DNA of 64,000 bases from Psychromonas sp. SP041 (GCF_000470315.2 NZ_CBRF02000016.1:1-64000); one strand, 5' to 3'; shown: positions 47,357-56,868, counted from the stretch's first letter. Numbers and translations are program-made. The notes: generated by a model from the letters alone, not told the origin.

Positions 47357-47557
47357 TTATTGTGTAGAGCGCTGTTTAAACTGATGATGATCACCATCAT
47401 AAACAAAATCATGCTTTTCAAGTCTCTCTAATAGTAATGGCTTTTCAATTTGATAGGTGACACATAGATCTTCAAGTGTTTGACTTTCGTTTCTTAATTT
47501 CATATTAACAATGCTCAACAGCATATTAACATCCATTTTTTTATAATTTTCTAACAT
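47357..47557 (-). CDS. DUF4250 domain protein
   Basis: 66 residues: MLENYKKMDVNMLLSIVNMK and LEDLCVTYQIEKPLLLERL match the DUF4250 family, a small, probably helical cytoplasmic protein of unknown role. GAGAGAGA precedes the ATG. It follows yihD by about 38 bp and may share its transcript. Confidence 0.8.
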   Translation of the reverse strand: MLENYKKMDVNMLLSIVNMKLRNESQTLEDLCVTYQIEKPLLLERLEKHDFVYDGDHHQFKQRSTQ

Positions 47558-47595
47558 AGTCTCTCTCCTCTCGATTGATTAAGCTTGTTGTTTTT

Positions 47596-47859
47596 TTACA
47601 ATAAACCACGTGCTTTTAATAATGCGGTTTGAAAGTCATCTTCGCAATCTTTGGCAATGCCAGGAATCATCTCTCCTTTGGCAGTTTGATCCATTTTTAA
47701 CTGATAAATTATCACTTCGTCGGTCAACTCTGCAATCGGTTTATCAAATCCAGACTCTGTTGAAATTAGTTGTAATAGATCTAATAAACTCAATTCTTGG
47801 TTTTTTAACCAGTAAGGCTTAATTAGTTCTAATATTTCATTAATTCGATGGCTTTGCAT
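47596..47859 (-). CDS. yihD: YihD family protein (DUF1040)
   Basis: 87 residues, similar to E. coli YihD along its length: RINEILELIKPYW, ESGFDKPIAELTDEVIIYQL, KDCEDDFQTALLKARG. Function is unknown. In E. coli yihD lies beside srkA-dsbA; here those are about 7 kb away with ccoG and sit between, so the old neighbourhood is loosened. GGAGTAAA precedes the ATG. Confidence 0.9.
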   Translation of the reverse strand: MQSHRINEILELIKPYWLKNQELSLLDLLQLISTESGFDKPIAELTDEVIIYQLKMDQTAKGEMIPGIAKDCEDDFQTALLKARGLL

Positions 47860-47886
47860 GACGTTTACTCCTTACTGTTATAAATA

Positions 47887-48177
47887 TTAAGCCTTATGTA
47901 GATAGACTTTACCGTCTTCACTGAATGCTTGTTGATTAATCATCTCTTCTGCAAGATCTTCAATATCAAAACGCACGTTATCAAATAAAGTCAGTGCTGT
48001 TTTTTCCACGTTAATGCACTGTTCAGAAGTTAACTCTGTTATCTTGTTAAGTTTTTGTAAGTAACTTAATGAGATAACACAACTCATTAATGCTCCTTGG
48101 CTTTGTGCCTGAAACTCTACTTGTTGTGAGTGTATGTTGTATTGTTCATTATCTGAAAAGATGATGGCTTGATTCAT
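47887..48177 (-). CDS. DUF1488 family protein
   Basis: 96 residues. NQAIIFSDNEQYNIHSQQVEFQAQSQGA and the C-terminal FDIEDLAEEMINQQAFSEDG are typical of DUF1488, whose role is unknown. It follows aroE by 19 bp, the same pairing seen in Vibrio, so cotranscription with aroE is likely. Confidence 0.85.
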   Translation of the reverse strand: MNQAIIFSDNEQYNIHSQQVEFQAQSQGALMSCVISLSYLQKLNKITELTSEQCINVEKTALTLFDNVRFDIEDLAEEMINQQAFSEDGKVYLHKA

Positions 48178-48196
48178 ATTAAGTTCTCTATAAAAA

Positions 48197-49015
48197 CTAA
48201 CCGGCTAGGTTATGGCGTAACTCAGTTAACACTTGTTTAGCACCAGGCTTTACACCACGCCAAATCGCAAAGCTTTCAGCTGCTTGACCGACTAACATGC
48301 CTAAACCATCGATTGTTAATCTTGCCCCATTTTCTTTTGCCCAAGCATTGAACGCAGTGACTTCTGCATTATAAGTCATGTCATATATGGCTGTTTCTGG
48401 TGTAATGAGTGATGTTGATATGTTTGGAAGGCTGCCATGTAAACCCGCAGAGGTTGAGTTAATGATAAGGTCAAAGGGGCCTGATAAGTCGTTAAACTCG
48501 CTTGCATTAATATTGCCTAGTTCCTTGAAGATGGAGACTAATGTCTCAGCCTTTTCAAAGGTACGGTTCGCAATGGTTAATTGTGTAGGGTTTTCTGCGA
48601 GTAGGGAGCTACATACACCACGTGCAGCACCACCAGCGCCTAATAACAAAATACGGGCATCGGTTAGGTTTACATGGTTATTTTTTAAGTCTAAAACTAA
48701 TCCTGCACCATCGGTATTATCACCAATAATTAAACCATCATCAGTTTTCTTTAAGGTATTAACTGCGCCCGCTAAACGTGCACGGTCTGTTAAAGATTGC
48801 GCAAACTGAAAAGCTTCTTCTTTAAAGGGCGCGGTAATATTACACCCTTTTGCGTTGCTATTAAAAAAGGCTTGGACTGCTTCTGTAAAACCATCAACTG
48901 GTGCTTCAACAATACCGTAAGACATCTGTTGCTGTGTTTGATTGGCAAATAAAGTGTGAATAAAAGGCGATTTACTATGTTTGATAGGATTGCCAAAAAC
49001 AGCGTACTGATCCAT
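48197..49015 (-). CDS. aroE: Shikimate dehydrogenase
   Basis: NADP-dependent reduction of 3-dehydroshikimate in the aromatic pathway. Substrate site [11 protein letters not shown] at the N-terminus, catalytic Lys in NITAPFKE, and NADP loop [10 protein letters not shown] with NRTFEKA. Length is 272 residues, as in E. coli. The 290 bp upstream, to the methyltransferase, hold nothing I can name. Confidence 0.97.
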   Translation of the reverse strand: MDQYAVFGNPIKHSKSPFIHTLFANQTQQQMSYGIVEAPVDGFTEAVQAFFNSNAKGCNITAPFKEEAFQFAQSLTDRARLAGAVNTLKKTDDGLIIGDNTDGAGLVLDLKNNHVNLTDARILLLGAGGAARGVCSSLLAENPTQLTIANRTFEKAETLVSIFKELGNINASEFNDLSGPFDLIINSTSAGLHGSLPNISTSLITPETAIYDMTYNAEVTAFNAWAKENGARLTIDGLGMLVGQAAESFAIWRGVKPGAKQVLTELRHNLAG

Positions 49016-49304
49016 GTGAGCTCCAATTTCAATAAGTTTAGTAAGGTTAATTTATCATGTCTGCTGACCTCAGGGTATCCATAGAGGTCTTTTTTATAGC
49101 AATTTATGAGCGTTGAATTGACTGGTATCAAGGTAGAGAAAGGTCGTGATTGAGTTGTGGTGATCTAACGTAAGGCATAAATAGACTTTATTTATCACGG
49201 TCAGTCCCGGTTATTCTGTTGAGATTATTAATAGCAATCTTGGTTTTTGTTTTGTTAAAGCATCGGGTTTGATATTATAACTTTTCATTATCTGGCATTA
49301 ATTT

Positions 49305-50366
49305 TTGCTGAATAGCTATTTCTCTTTCATGAGTCTCTCGATTATGCCAATAACTTCTCTGTTAACGACTGCGTTAGCCAAACGTGCCGATCTTATTAAT
49401 AACCTTAATGCTGTTGCATCTGATATTCCACTGACTAATTGTTTTCGTGTGTTTCATGGCACGGTGGAAGGTGTGAATGGTCTTAATATTGATCGTTATG
49501 GTGATGCTTGGTTAATTCAAACCTTTCATGAGCCGCTATCAGCGGAAGAATTTGAGCTGATTAAGAAAGTGTTAATTAATGTAGCCGATTTACCCGTTGT
49601 TTATAACGATAGATCAAACAAAAATTCACGTATTATTAATGAATTAAATGAAAGCACAGAAGCTTTTACGCAAAGTGAACAAATGATATCGGAAAATGGG
49701 GTGTTATTTACCAGTAAATTACGCCATGAAGGGCAAGACCCTCTGTTGTTTTTAGATATGCGTGTTGGTCGTGAGTTTATGAAAGCGAATAGTTATAAAA
49801 AAACAGTGTTAAATCTGTTTTCATATACTTGTGGTATTGGTATCGCAGCTGCTGTGGGCGGTGCTAAACGCGTGATTAATGTTGATTTCTCATCTTTTGC
49901 ATTAGCTGCAGGACAAAAGAATGCAGAATTAAATGGTGTTGAGTCGGTCTGTCAGTTTATTCAAAGTGATGCTTTTCCAGCTTTACGTCAGTTAGCAGGA
50001 CTGAAAGTGGCGAGTCGTAATAATAAAAAGCTACCTAGTTATCCAAAAATGTCAGCGTCACAGTTTGATTTAGTATTTCTAGATCCTCCCCGTTTTGCTA
50101 AAAGTGCATTTGGTACTGTTGATTTGGTGAATGACTACCAAAGCTTATTCAAACCTGCGGTGCTAACAACCAAAACGGGTGGTACGATTGTTTGTTGTAA
50201 CAATGTGGCAAAGGTTGATAAAGAAGCTTGGTTTACTAGTTTAGTGCGTTGTGTTGAAAAACAAGGACGTACAGTGAGTGATGTACAGTGGTTAGACTGC
50301 CATCAAGATTTCCCTTCATTTGATGATAACCACCCATTAAAAATCGTTGCTTTGACGATTATTTAA
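49305..50366 (+). CDS. Class I SAM-dependent methyltransferase, RlmI-like
   Basis: Up to 353 residues. RVFHGTVEGVNGLNIDRYGD at the N-terminus resembles the PUA-to-linker part of RlmI/RlmK-type enzymes. LFLDMRVGREFMK, the SAM loop VLNLFSYTCGIGIAAA and catalytic-type LDPPRFAKS follow. This is the COG1092 layout of 23S rRNA m5C methyltransferases, but the N-terminal PUA domain is shorter than in RlmI, so the target is uncertain. The start is also uncertain: Met 9 (49329) and Met 14 (49344) are alternatives and none has a strong ribosome site. Confidence 0.78.
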   Translation: MLNSYFSFMSLSIMPITSLLTTALAKRADLINNLNAVASDIPLTNCFRVFHGTVEGVNGLNIDRYGDAWLIQTFHEPLSAEEFELIKKVLINVADLPVVYNDRSNKNSRIINELNESTEAFTQSEQMISENGVLFTSKLRHEGQDPLLFLDMRVGREFMKANSYKKTVLNLFSYTCGIGIAAAVGGAKRVINVDFSSFALAAGQKNAELNGVESVCQFIQSDAFPALRQLAGLKVASRNNKKLPSYPKMSASQFDLVFLDPPRFAKSAFGTVDLVNDYQSLFKPAVLTTKTGGTIVCCNNVAKVDKEAWFTSLVRCVEKQGRTVSDVQWLDCHQDFPSFDDNHPLKIVALTII

Positions 50367-50413
50367 TACGTTATATAGTTAATGTAAATTAAAGCATCAA
50401 TAGCTAGATAAAC

Positions 50414-50445
50414 AAAAGCCGAGCAATTTGACGCTCGGCTTTTTT
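50414..50445. terminator. Bidirectional terminator, methyltransferase / purK
   Basis: AAAAGCCGAGC-AATTTGAC-GCTCGGCTTTT with T-runs on both strands, between convergent genes. Confidence 0.92.
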
Positions 50446-50481
50446 ATTAGAGGGTAAAGCTAACTAGAACATAAGCTAATG

Positions 50482-51630
50482 TTAACTTTCCAATAATCGC
50501 TGTGCAGTGCTTTTTATACCTGGGTAATTTTGTTCAGGTAAAATTTCAGCCAGTTGTAATAACTTATTAGCTAATGCTGCATTGGTTTCTGCTGAAACAT
50601 TAATATGTCCCATCTTACGGCCAGCTCGTTGTTCTTTACCGTACCAATGGCTTTTGACATCGCTAATACTAAGTACTTTTTCGCTAATGGATGCTTGACC
50701 TAATACATTGATCATCGCACTCACTTTTTGTAACTTAGTATCACCTAATGGTAAACCCGCAACAGCACGCATATGGTTTTCAAACTGACTACAAGCGGTG
50801 CCTTGCTGTGTCCAGTGGCCTGAGTTATGCACTCGTGGTGCAATCTCATTGACCATTAATTTGCCATCTACATCAAAGAACTCAATGGCTAATACCCCAA
50901 TGTAATCCATCGTTGTCGATAGTTTATTAAAGGCATCAATCGCTTGTTGTTGAATATTAAGGTCAATCTCAGCGGCTAACGATAAAGTTAAAACACCATC
51001 GGTATGCTGATTCTCTGTGACGGGATATATCGCAATATTACCTGCTTTATCACGTGCGCCAATCACCGAAACTTCACGGTTAAAGGGGATCATTTTCTCT
51101 GCAATAATAGTATGCGGAAAAGCTTCTGTGCCAGCTGCAATAAATTCTGCCATTTCTGACCAAATTTCATCAAGTTGATCTAATGATTTTAAGCGCCATT
51201 GTCCTTTTCCATCATAGCCCGCTTGGCAGGTCTTAATGACTAAAGGTAAGCCTAGCAATGAAACCGAATCAATAAGTTGCTGTTTTTCGGTGATCAGTTT
51301 GTAAGGAGCTGAAGGCACACCTGTTTTATCAAGCAATGCTTTTTCAATACTGCGGTCACCACCCGCTTTAATCGCTGCTTTACCTGGGAAAAACTTACCG
51401 CTAGCACAGCAAAGTGCGAGTACGTCATCAGGGATATGCTCAAATTCACAAGTGATCACATCCACTAATGCGATAGCTTCTTCAAGCGTTTGCTCAAACG
51501 AATGCAATGTCAGTGGGTGAACAACTTTTTTTGAGCCTACATCATAAGCGCGTACATTTAAATTTAATGGCGCAGCTTCTAAGCTCATCATACGTGCAAG
51601 TTGCCCTGCACCTAATACTAGAATATTCAT
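50482..51630 (-). CDS. purK: 5-(carboxyamino)imidazole ribonucleotide synthase PurK
   Basis: ATP-grasp enzyme that carboxylates AIR in purine synthesis. ILVLGAGQLARMMSLEAAPL at the start, VIKTCQAGYDGKGQW in the ATP-grasp lobe and NEIAPRVHNSGHWT near the C-terminus are diagnostic. Length is 382 residues (E. coli 355). One base separates it from purE, so the two are an operon. Confidence 0.97.
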   Translation of the reverse strand: MNILVLGAGQLARMMSLEAAPLNLNVRAYDVGSKKVVHPLTLHSFEQTLEEAIALVDVITCEFEHIPDDVLALCCASGKFFPGKAAIKAGGDRSIEKALLDKTGVPSAPYKLITEKQQLIDSVSLLGLPLVIKTCQAGYDGKGQWRLKSLDQLDEIWSEMAEFIAAGTEAFPHTIIAEKMIPFNREVSVIGARDKAGNIAIYPVTENQHTDGVLTLSLAAEIDLNIQQQAIDAFNKLSTTMDYIGVLAIEFFDVDGKLMVNEIAPRVHNSGHWTQQGTACSQFENHMRAVAGLPLGDTKLQKVSAMINVLGQASISEKVLSISDVKSHWYGKEQRAGRKMGHINVSAETNAALANKLLQLAEILPEQNYPGIKSTAQRLLES

Positions 51631-51631
51631 A

Positions 51632-52114
51632 TTAAATCGCAGGATCTGGGTTAGCTAAAACGGTTTCTGTTTGTTTCTGACGGAATGCGTCAACTTTTGC
51701 GAGTAGCTCTGGTTGCTGACAAGCTAGAATTTGTGTCGCTAATAAACCTGCATTTGCAGCACCCGCTTCACCGATAGCAAGCGTACCTACGGCAACACCT
51801 TTAGGCATTTGGCAAATTGATAATAAAGAGTCGATGCCTTTTAGTGCTTTAGATTGAACCGGTACACCTAATACAGGCAAACTAGTAAAAGCAGCCGCCA
51901 TACCTGGTAAATGCGCAGCACCGCCTGCACCAGCAATAATGACTTTAATGCCTCGTGCAGCAGCGCTAGAAGCGTAATCTGCTAATAGTTGTGGAGTACG
52001 GTGTGCAGAAACAACGCGAGTTTCATATTCAATACCAAAAGAATCTAGCATATTTGCTGCGTGTTCCATGGTCGGCCAGTCAGACTTTGAGCCCATAATA
52101 ATACCAACTTTCAT
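51632..52114 (-). CDS. purE: N5-CAIR mutase PurE
   Basis: Converts N5-CAIR from PurK into [20 protein letters not shown] and VVSAHRTPQ carry the substrate-binding residues, and [12 protein letters not shown] is conserved. 160 residues, class I PurE. AGGAGT precedes the ATG. I see no clear PurR operator upstream. Confidence 0.97.
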   Translation of the reverse strand: MKVGIIMGSKSDWPTMEHAANMLDSFGIEYETRVVSAHRTPQLLADYASSAAARGIKVIIAGAGGAAHLPGMAAAFTSLPVLGVPVQSKALKGIDSLLSICQMPKGVAVGTLAIGEAGAANAGLLATQILACQQPELLAKVDAFRQKQTETVLANPDPAI

Positions 52115-52166
52115 GCATACTCCTGTTATAGGGGGATTGTTAAAACTCGTTCAAAAGATGCGCGCG

Positions 52167-52196
52167 ATTATATACCTGTTACCCTATAAGATGCAA
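52167..52196 (-). promoter_or_regulatory. Candidate promoter of purEK
   Basis: Minus strand: TTGCAT (52191-52196), an 18-bp spacer, TATAAT (52167-52172), about 50 bp before purE. Confidence 0.45.
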
Positions 52197-52269
52197 AGTT
52201 CAGTCCATGGATCGGCTAATGGATTCTGCACTGAAAATAGAAGGGAAAAGAGGTTAAAGAGATACTTGC

Positions 52270-52306
52270 TCGAATCTAAGGTGTTTATTTAACCCCTTAG
52301 ATTCGA
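52270..52306. repeat. 12-bp perfect inverted repeat between tsaC and purE
   Basis: TCGAATCTAAGG and CCTTAGATTCGA separated by 13 bp. It lies after the tsaC stop and before the purEK promoter. There is no T-run, so it is not a standard terminator, although it may end tsaC transcription or protect that mRNA's 3' end. Confidence 0.65.
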
Positions 52307-52333
52307 CTTAATGATTGCTATCGTTACAGCGAA

Positions 52334-52903
52334 TTAACGTAATCGCTTACCGGTTAACGCATCATGGATTTGTGAAGGGTTTTCTAAACCAGTCACAGGT
52401 TGAACAATAACATGATCTAGCAATGGGTTATTCATAAACATTTGTTCGACTTGTGTTGCAGTAATACATGCGTCTCTACCAGATAAGTTTGCGCTGGTGG
52501 AAATAATGGGTTTACCAAACGTTTCGCATAATGCTTGTACTACAGGATGTTGAGTAACTCGTACCGCAATGCTATCAAAGTCTCCGCTGACTAATTTTGA
52601 TAATGAAGTGTGTACAGGAACAACCCAAGTAAAAGGGCCAGGCCATGTTGCTTTTATCTTGTCGAGTTGTTCACTGCTTAATGATGAAAAGTCAGCATAG
52701 TTTTCTAATTGCTCGATATTAGCGGCGATTAAAATCAAGCCTTTATGTGCAGGGCGTTGTTTTAAATCGAGGATTTTTTGAATTGCTATTTCGCTGTCAG
52801 GGTCACAACCTAAGCCAAAAACAGATTCAGTAGGGTAAGCAATCACGCCCTGTGTTGTTAACGCTAAAAGTGCTTGAGAAAGCTCATGTTTATTGATGAT
52901 CAT
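52334..52903 (-). CDS. tsaC: Threonylcarbamoyl-AMP synthase TsaC (YrdC)
   Basis: Makes the threonylcarbamoyl-AMP used for t6A at tRNA position 37. GVIAYPTESVFGLGCDP, KQRPAHKGLILIA and STSANLSG line the active-site groove. Length is 189 residues (E. coli 190). It follows yrdD by about 100 bp, in the order dprA-smg-yrdD-tsaC. Confidence 0.96.
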   Translation of the reverse strand: MIINKHELSQALLALTTQGVIAYPTESVFGLGCDPDSEIAIQKILDLKQRPAHKGLILIAANIEQLENYADFSSLSSEQLDKIKATWPGPFTWVVPVHTSLSKLVSGDFDSIAVRVTQHPVVQALCETFGKPIISTSANLSGRDACITATQVEQMFMNNPLLDHVIVQPVTGLENPSQIHDALTGKRLR

Positions 52904-53002
52904 TCAGAGTTTTCCTAGTAATAAACGAGTTGATCGTAGGTTATTCAGTCGCCCCGTAAAAAGGCAAGAATATAGAGTGTATGGATACAAAAGAGCCCAT
53001 AA

Positions 53003-53563
53003 TTATAGTGGCTTACTTCTATAATTACATCCTTTTTTAGGACAGATTATACGCTTAGCCGTCGCTGTTTTTCGTTCGACTAATATTGGCCATTTACACT
53101 CAGGACAGAACTCATTGACGGGTTTGTCATTCACTGCATATTTGCAATCAGGATAATTGTCACAGGCATAAAATGTTTTGCCAAAACGAGATTGGCGGGC
53201 AATTAAATGACCACTTTTACAGCTTGGACAAGGAACAGAATCTTCTTTAGGAGCTTCTGCTATTGGCTTTTTTTGTTCTGAAAGTTGAGCGGTATGTTCG
53301 CAGGTTGGATAGTCAGTACAGCCAATAAATAACCCAAAGCGTCCTTGTTTTAATACCAGTTCATGTTGGCATAAAGGACAGCTGCTTCCTGTTAATACTT
53401 TTTTTACTTCACTCTTTTCATGTAATGGACGTAAATAATCACATTCAGGGTAAGCACTGCATCCTAAAAAAGGACCTTGTTTACCATTTCTGATATGCAA
53501 TGGAGAAGCACACTTTGGGCAGGCTTCAGATGTTTTTTCATGGTGAGTGCTTAACGTGCTCAT
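53003..53563 (-). CDS. yrdD: Topoisomerase-type C4 zinc-finger protein YrdD
   Basis: 186 residues made almost only of tandem C4 zinc ribbons like those at the C-terminus of topoisomerase I. Cys clusters: CPKC...CSAYPEC, CPLC...CTDYPTC, CPSC...CDNYPDC, and a fourth, CPEC...CPKKGC. A short leader of 15 residues precedes them. It is not a topoisomerase itself; nucleic-acid binding is inferred. One base separates it from smg. Confidence 0.9.
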   Translation of the reverse strand: MSTLSTHHEKTSEACPKCASPLHIRNGKQGPFLGCSAYPECDYLRPLHEKSEVKKVLTGSSCPLCQHELVLKQGRFGLFIGCTDYPTCEHTAQLSEQKKPIAEAPKEDSVPCPSCKSGHLIARQSRFGKTFYACDNYPDCKYAVNDKPVNEFCPECKWPILVERKTATAKRIICPKKGCNYRSKPL

Positions 53564-53564
53564 A

Positions 53565-54038
53565 CTAATGGATTAATCCATCTTCAAAATCCATCAGCAT
53601 GGATTCTAATTGTAAAAATGCATCATCACTAACAGGGTCGTTAAATAAGACCATGAGAATCAGCCATTTCACATCTTCTAATATTAATTCACCGCTGTCT
53701 AAAGACATGATGCAATCAATGACCATTTCACGTGTGTGTGTGGTTAATATCTTTGCTTCTTCTAAATAGTGAATATAATTACGGCACTCTAGACATATTT
53801 GACGTTGTTCTTGTTTGTTGTAAATACGATGCGATGTCTTTTTTTCTGCTGTTGCTCTCGTTTGAGGCTCTTGGTTATGCATGTTTGCAAGGTTGTCTAA
53901 CCAAGCCAACGCTTTGGTTATTTCTGACTTTTGAAAACCTTCTTGCATTAATTCATCGGTCACCTCTTGAGTATCAAGTTCCATCGTTTGATCAACTTGT
54001 ATATAACTTTCAAAGAGATACATGATAATTTCGAACAT
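53565..54038 (-). CDS. smg: Smg family protein (DUF494)
   Basis: 157 residues, acidic and helical: MFEIIMYLFESYI at the start, QICLECRNYIHYLEEAKILT in the middle, LEDVKWLILMVLFN near the end. These match E. coli Smg (157 residues). Its role is unknown, although it is nearly always encoded next to dprA. Two bases separate it from the dprA stop. Confidence 0.93.
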   Translation of the reverse strand: MFEIIMYLFESYIQVDQTMELDTQEVTDELMQEGFQKSEITKALAWLDNLANMHNQEPQTRATAEKKTSHRIYNKQEQRQICLECRNYIHYLEEAKILTTHTREMVIDCIMSLDSGELILEDVKWLILMVLFNDPVSDDAFLQLESMLMDFEDGLIH

Positions 54039-54040
54039 AA

Positions 54041-55150
54041 CTAACCTTTTAACTTGGTGTAACCTTGCGGTTGGACGTTAATTATACCATTTATCTCTAA
54101 TTCTATTAACTCATTTTGTAAGCTCACCACATCCATTCCGCTACGGGCTAAAATTGTTTCAAAACTGGTTAGGTTATAATCAATTAGTGCCAGTAAAGGC
54201 GACTGATTTTTAGCAGAGGTCGGTTGTTCTATCGTGGTTGATGGTAATAAATTTAATGTGGGAAATTCATTAATAATATCATCGCTATTTAATATTAGTT
54301 TTGCTCCTTGTTGAATCAATTTCAAACAACCACACGCTTGAGGGTTATCAACTGATCCAGGTAACGCAAACACTTCTCTATTTTGTTCTGTGGCATAACG
54401 AGCAGTAATTAATGAGCCACTTTTTAATGATGCTTCAATCACCAAAGTACCTAAGCTTAAACCAGATATGATGCGATTACGTCTTGGAAAGTTACTGGGG
54501 TAGGCTGGTGTATCTGGCCAAAATTCTGATATTAATAATCCTTTCTCGCGAATAGTGGTTGCTAGTGAAGCGTGGCGTTTAGGGTAAATATTATTTAAAC
54601 CAGTTCCTAACACTGCAATCGTAGATCCTATTTCTTTTAACGCTCCTTGATGTGCCATCCCATCAACGCCTATCGCTAAACCACTGGTAATGGTTAAACC
54701 TACCTTAGAGAGTTGTTGTGCTAAGTCATGGGCTTTTTCTTTACCATAGGGAGTACAACTACGACTGCCGATAATGGCTATTTGCGGAGAGTTTAAGAGG
54801 TTTAAATTACCTTGAGTAAATAATAGTAACGGAGGGCTGCTTATTTGTTTCAATAATAAAGGGTAACGTGAATCGCCATAACTGATGATATTACGATCAT
54901 CTGCATTTTGTTGCCAATCTAGACAAGATTGAATATGTACTTTATTAGGATGTAAGAAAGCATCTATTTGTTCGGGTTTTAAATGAAGGGCTGCTAATTG
55001 TTGCTGATTAAGTTGAAATAGTTGTTCAATTGAATAGTGAGATAAAAGCGTAAAAACTTTACGCTTTTGAAGTGCTGGAATAGCATCAAGTGCTATCCAG
55101 CAATAAAGGGAGTCTACAATGGCATCATGTTCAAACAGATTTTTTTGAAT
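54041..55150 (-). CDS. dprA: DNA processing protein DprA, apparent ATT start
   Basis: Loads RecA on incoming single-stranded DNA during transformation. The Rossmann core is intact: AIIGSRSCTPYGKEKA, TSGLAIGVDGMAHQGAL, FPRRNRIISGLS, EASLKSGSLITARYA. A start at TTG 54853 gives only 270 residues and drops the N-terminal domain. The frame is open without a stop to 55165, and those ~100 codons read as the usual N-terminus (VDSLYCWIALDAIPALQKRK; GDSRYPLLLKQISSPP). That stretch has no in-frame ATG, GTG or TTG. ATT at 55150 has AAGAGAGG five bases upstream and gives 369 residues (E. coli 374). ATT at 55120 or CTG at 55138 are alternatives, and N-terminal decay is possible. Confidence 0.82.
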   Translation of the reverse strand: MQKNLFEHDAIVDSLYCWIALDAIPALQKRKVFTLLSHYSIEQLFQLNQQQLAALHLKPEQIDAFLHPNKVHIQSCLDWQQNADDRNIISYGDSRYPLLLKQISSPPLLLFTQGNLNLLNSPQIAIIGSRSCTPYGKEKAHDLAQQLSKVGLTITSGLAIGVDGMAHQGALKEIGSTIAVLGTGLNNIYPKRHASLATTIREKGLLISEFWPDTPAYPSNFPRRNRIISGLSLGTLVIEASLKSGSLITARYATEQNREVFALPGSVDNPQACGCLKLIQQGAKLILNSDDIINEFPTLNLLPSTTIEQPTSAKNQSPLLALIDYNLTSFETILARSGMDVVSLQNELIELEINGIINVQPQGYTKLKG

Positions 55151-55152
55151 AA

Positions 55153-55177
55153 CAACCTCTCTTAATTAAAGAGGTTG
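55153..55177. promoter_or_regulatory. Hairpin covering the dprA ribosome binding site
   Basis: CAACCTCT and AGAGGTTG pair across a 9-nt loop, directly after the LysM gene stop. On the minus strand the right arm contains the only Shine-Dalgarno-like sequence (AGAGAGG) before the proposed dprA start. It is not followed by a U-run. It may limit dprA translation; that is inference. Confidence 0.6.
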
Positions 55178-55181
55178 CCGT

Positions 55182-56261
55182 CTAGAACGTTAACCCTTCA
55201 ATTTTGTATGTAGAACCAATAACGTCATTACCACGCATAAGTATTGCAATACTTAAGTGTTCATAAGCTTTAAATACCATCAACTCACCAACACGTTCAG
55301 GTGGAAGTTGTAAATCAGCTTCGCCAATCTTATCGAATACATTACTGTCTTCTTGATAAATAATTTCTTTATTATCGACTAATAGAGCCTGCCCTGAACG
55401 TAAAATAGAAAACATTGAACCGATTTGAATATCGTCTCGTTTGCCTTTATCAATTACCACAATATCCCATTTACCGATCGCGGCAGAACCATTGACAGCA
55501 GCTAAGATGCGACCTTTAGTGCTTTTTGGCACTGGTTTAGGAATAAAATAAGCAGGAATCGTTTCATATTCAGGAATCGCTAAAATTAAGTCACCTTGAC
55601 GAGCTTCACGAGAACTTCTTATTAAATCATGCGGTGTTACTTTATATGTCGTATCTACATTTGGACTTTGTGATACTTGCGATTGCCCGATAAAGATTAA
55701 TTCAGATCCTAATTTTTTGCCAGTGGCGCTTTTATAATTTTTACCTAAACGATATATACCATACAGTTTATTTTTATCGTATTGGCCTTCAGCATAAAAA
55801 ATATCGCCTTCAAAGAAACGAGGAGAACCCACTGAGTCACCCAATAAACGAGGGCTTCCTTCTAATAAAGCAGGGTCAATAATATGATCTCTTGATAGGA
55901 AGGCAGAAAGCATCTCTAATGGAATAATAGGAATAGCTTGTCTTTTTTCTTCTAAACGGGGGATTGGCGACAATTTTTTTAATCTTTTACGAGTGAGTCT
56001 TGGCTGACCATCTACCCATATAAGATTTAAAATGTCACCGGGGTAAATTAAGTCTGGGTTGTCTATTTGACTATTATTTTCCCAAAGGTGTGGCCATAAC
56101 CAAGGACTATTTAAGAATACAGAAGAGATTTCCCAAAGAGTATCTCCTTTTTTAACGATATAAGTATCTGGGTGGTCTGCTTTCAGTTTAATTGTGTCTG
56201 CAATCGCCGCCATTGAAAGAGCTACCCCAATAATAAGCGATACAATAAGTTTTAATTTCAT
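55182..56261 (-). CDS. LysM-domain exported protein
   Basis: 359 residues. Signal peptide MKLKLIVSLIIGVALSMAAIA (cleavage near 21). A LysM domain follows (about residues 33-82: YIVKKGDTLWEISSVFLNSP...NPDLIYPGDILNL) that should bind peptidoglycan. The rest (about 110-359) is a conserved beta-rich periplasmic region without a named function. The same gene type sits between def and dprA in Vibrio and Shewanella. It is divergent from def, and dprA follows after 31 bp. Confidence 0.88.
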   Translation of the reverse strand: MKLKLIVSLIIGVALSMAAIADTIKLKADHPDTYIVKKGDTLWEISSVFLNSPWLWPHLWENNSQIDNPDLIYPGDILNLIWVDGQPRLTRKRLKKLSPIPRLEEKRQAIPIIPLEMLSAFLSRDHIIDPALLEGSPRLLGDSVGSPRFFEGDIFYAEGQYDKNKLYGIYRLGKNYKSATGKKLGSELIFIGQSQVSQSPNVDTTYKVTPHDLIRSSREARQGDLILAIPEYETIPAYFIPKPVPKSTKGRILAAVNGSAAIGKWDIVVIDKGKRDDIQIGSMFSILRSGQALLVDNKEIIYQEDSNVFDKIGEADLQLPPERVGELMVFKAYEHLSIAILMRGNDVIGSTYKIEGLTF

Positions 56262-56355
56262 AACAATCCTTGCTCTGTGATTAATAAAACTGTTTTTTAT
56301 AAAAGGAAATGACTAGAATTAACTTTTTACCATTAATTATGAGCACAATAATACC

Positions 56356-56868
56356 ATGCCTTTACTTGAAGTATTACATTTTCCAGACGAACGTCTAAGA
56401 ACTATTGCAAAACCCGTTGAGGAAATCACACCAGAAATTAAACAATTCGCGTCAGATATGATCGAAACCATGTATGACGAAGATGGTGTAGGACTGGCTG
56501 CAACGCAAGTTAACTTCCATCAACGCCTTGTTGTGATCGATGTTTCTGCTGAGCGTGATCAACCTCTTGTATTAATTAATCCAACTATTTTAGAGAGTGA
56601 TGGTGTAGAAATCTCTGAAGAAGGTTGTTTATCTGTTCCTGAAACTAATGCTGAAGTTGAGCGTGCTGAGTTTGTTACTTTACAGTATCAAGATTTAGAC
56701 GGTGAAACACACGTTGTTAAAGCAGATGGTTTATTTGCTGTGTGTATTCAGCATGAGTTGGATCATTTAAAAGGCAAGTTATTCATTGATTACTTATCGC
56801 CATTTAAGCAAAAACGCATTAAAGCGAAGCTTGAAAAACTTCAGCGTCAAAAAGAAAAATTCTCATAA
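56356..56868 (+). CDS. def: Peptide deformylase
   Basis: Removes the formyl group from nascent proteins. All three metal-site motifs are present: GVGLAATQ (44-51), EGCLSVP (Cys 91) and QHELDH (His 133, Glu 134, His 137). Length is 170 residues (E. coli 169). Start of the def-fmt-rsmB-trkA run. Confidence 0.98.
   Translation: MPLLEVLHFPDERLRTIAKPVEEITPEIKQFASDMIETMYDEDGVGLAATQVNFHQRLVVIDVSAERDQPLVLINPTILESDGVEISEEGCLSVPETNAEVERAEFVTLQYQDLDGETHVVKADGLFAVCIQHELDHLKGKLFIDYLSPFKQKRIKAKLEKLQRQKEKFS

Noticed and set aside
48790-49131. 113-codon minus-strand frame over the aroE start
   Set aside because: It overlaps aroE in another frame; aroE is clearly the real gene and the rest is AT-rich chance sequence.
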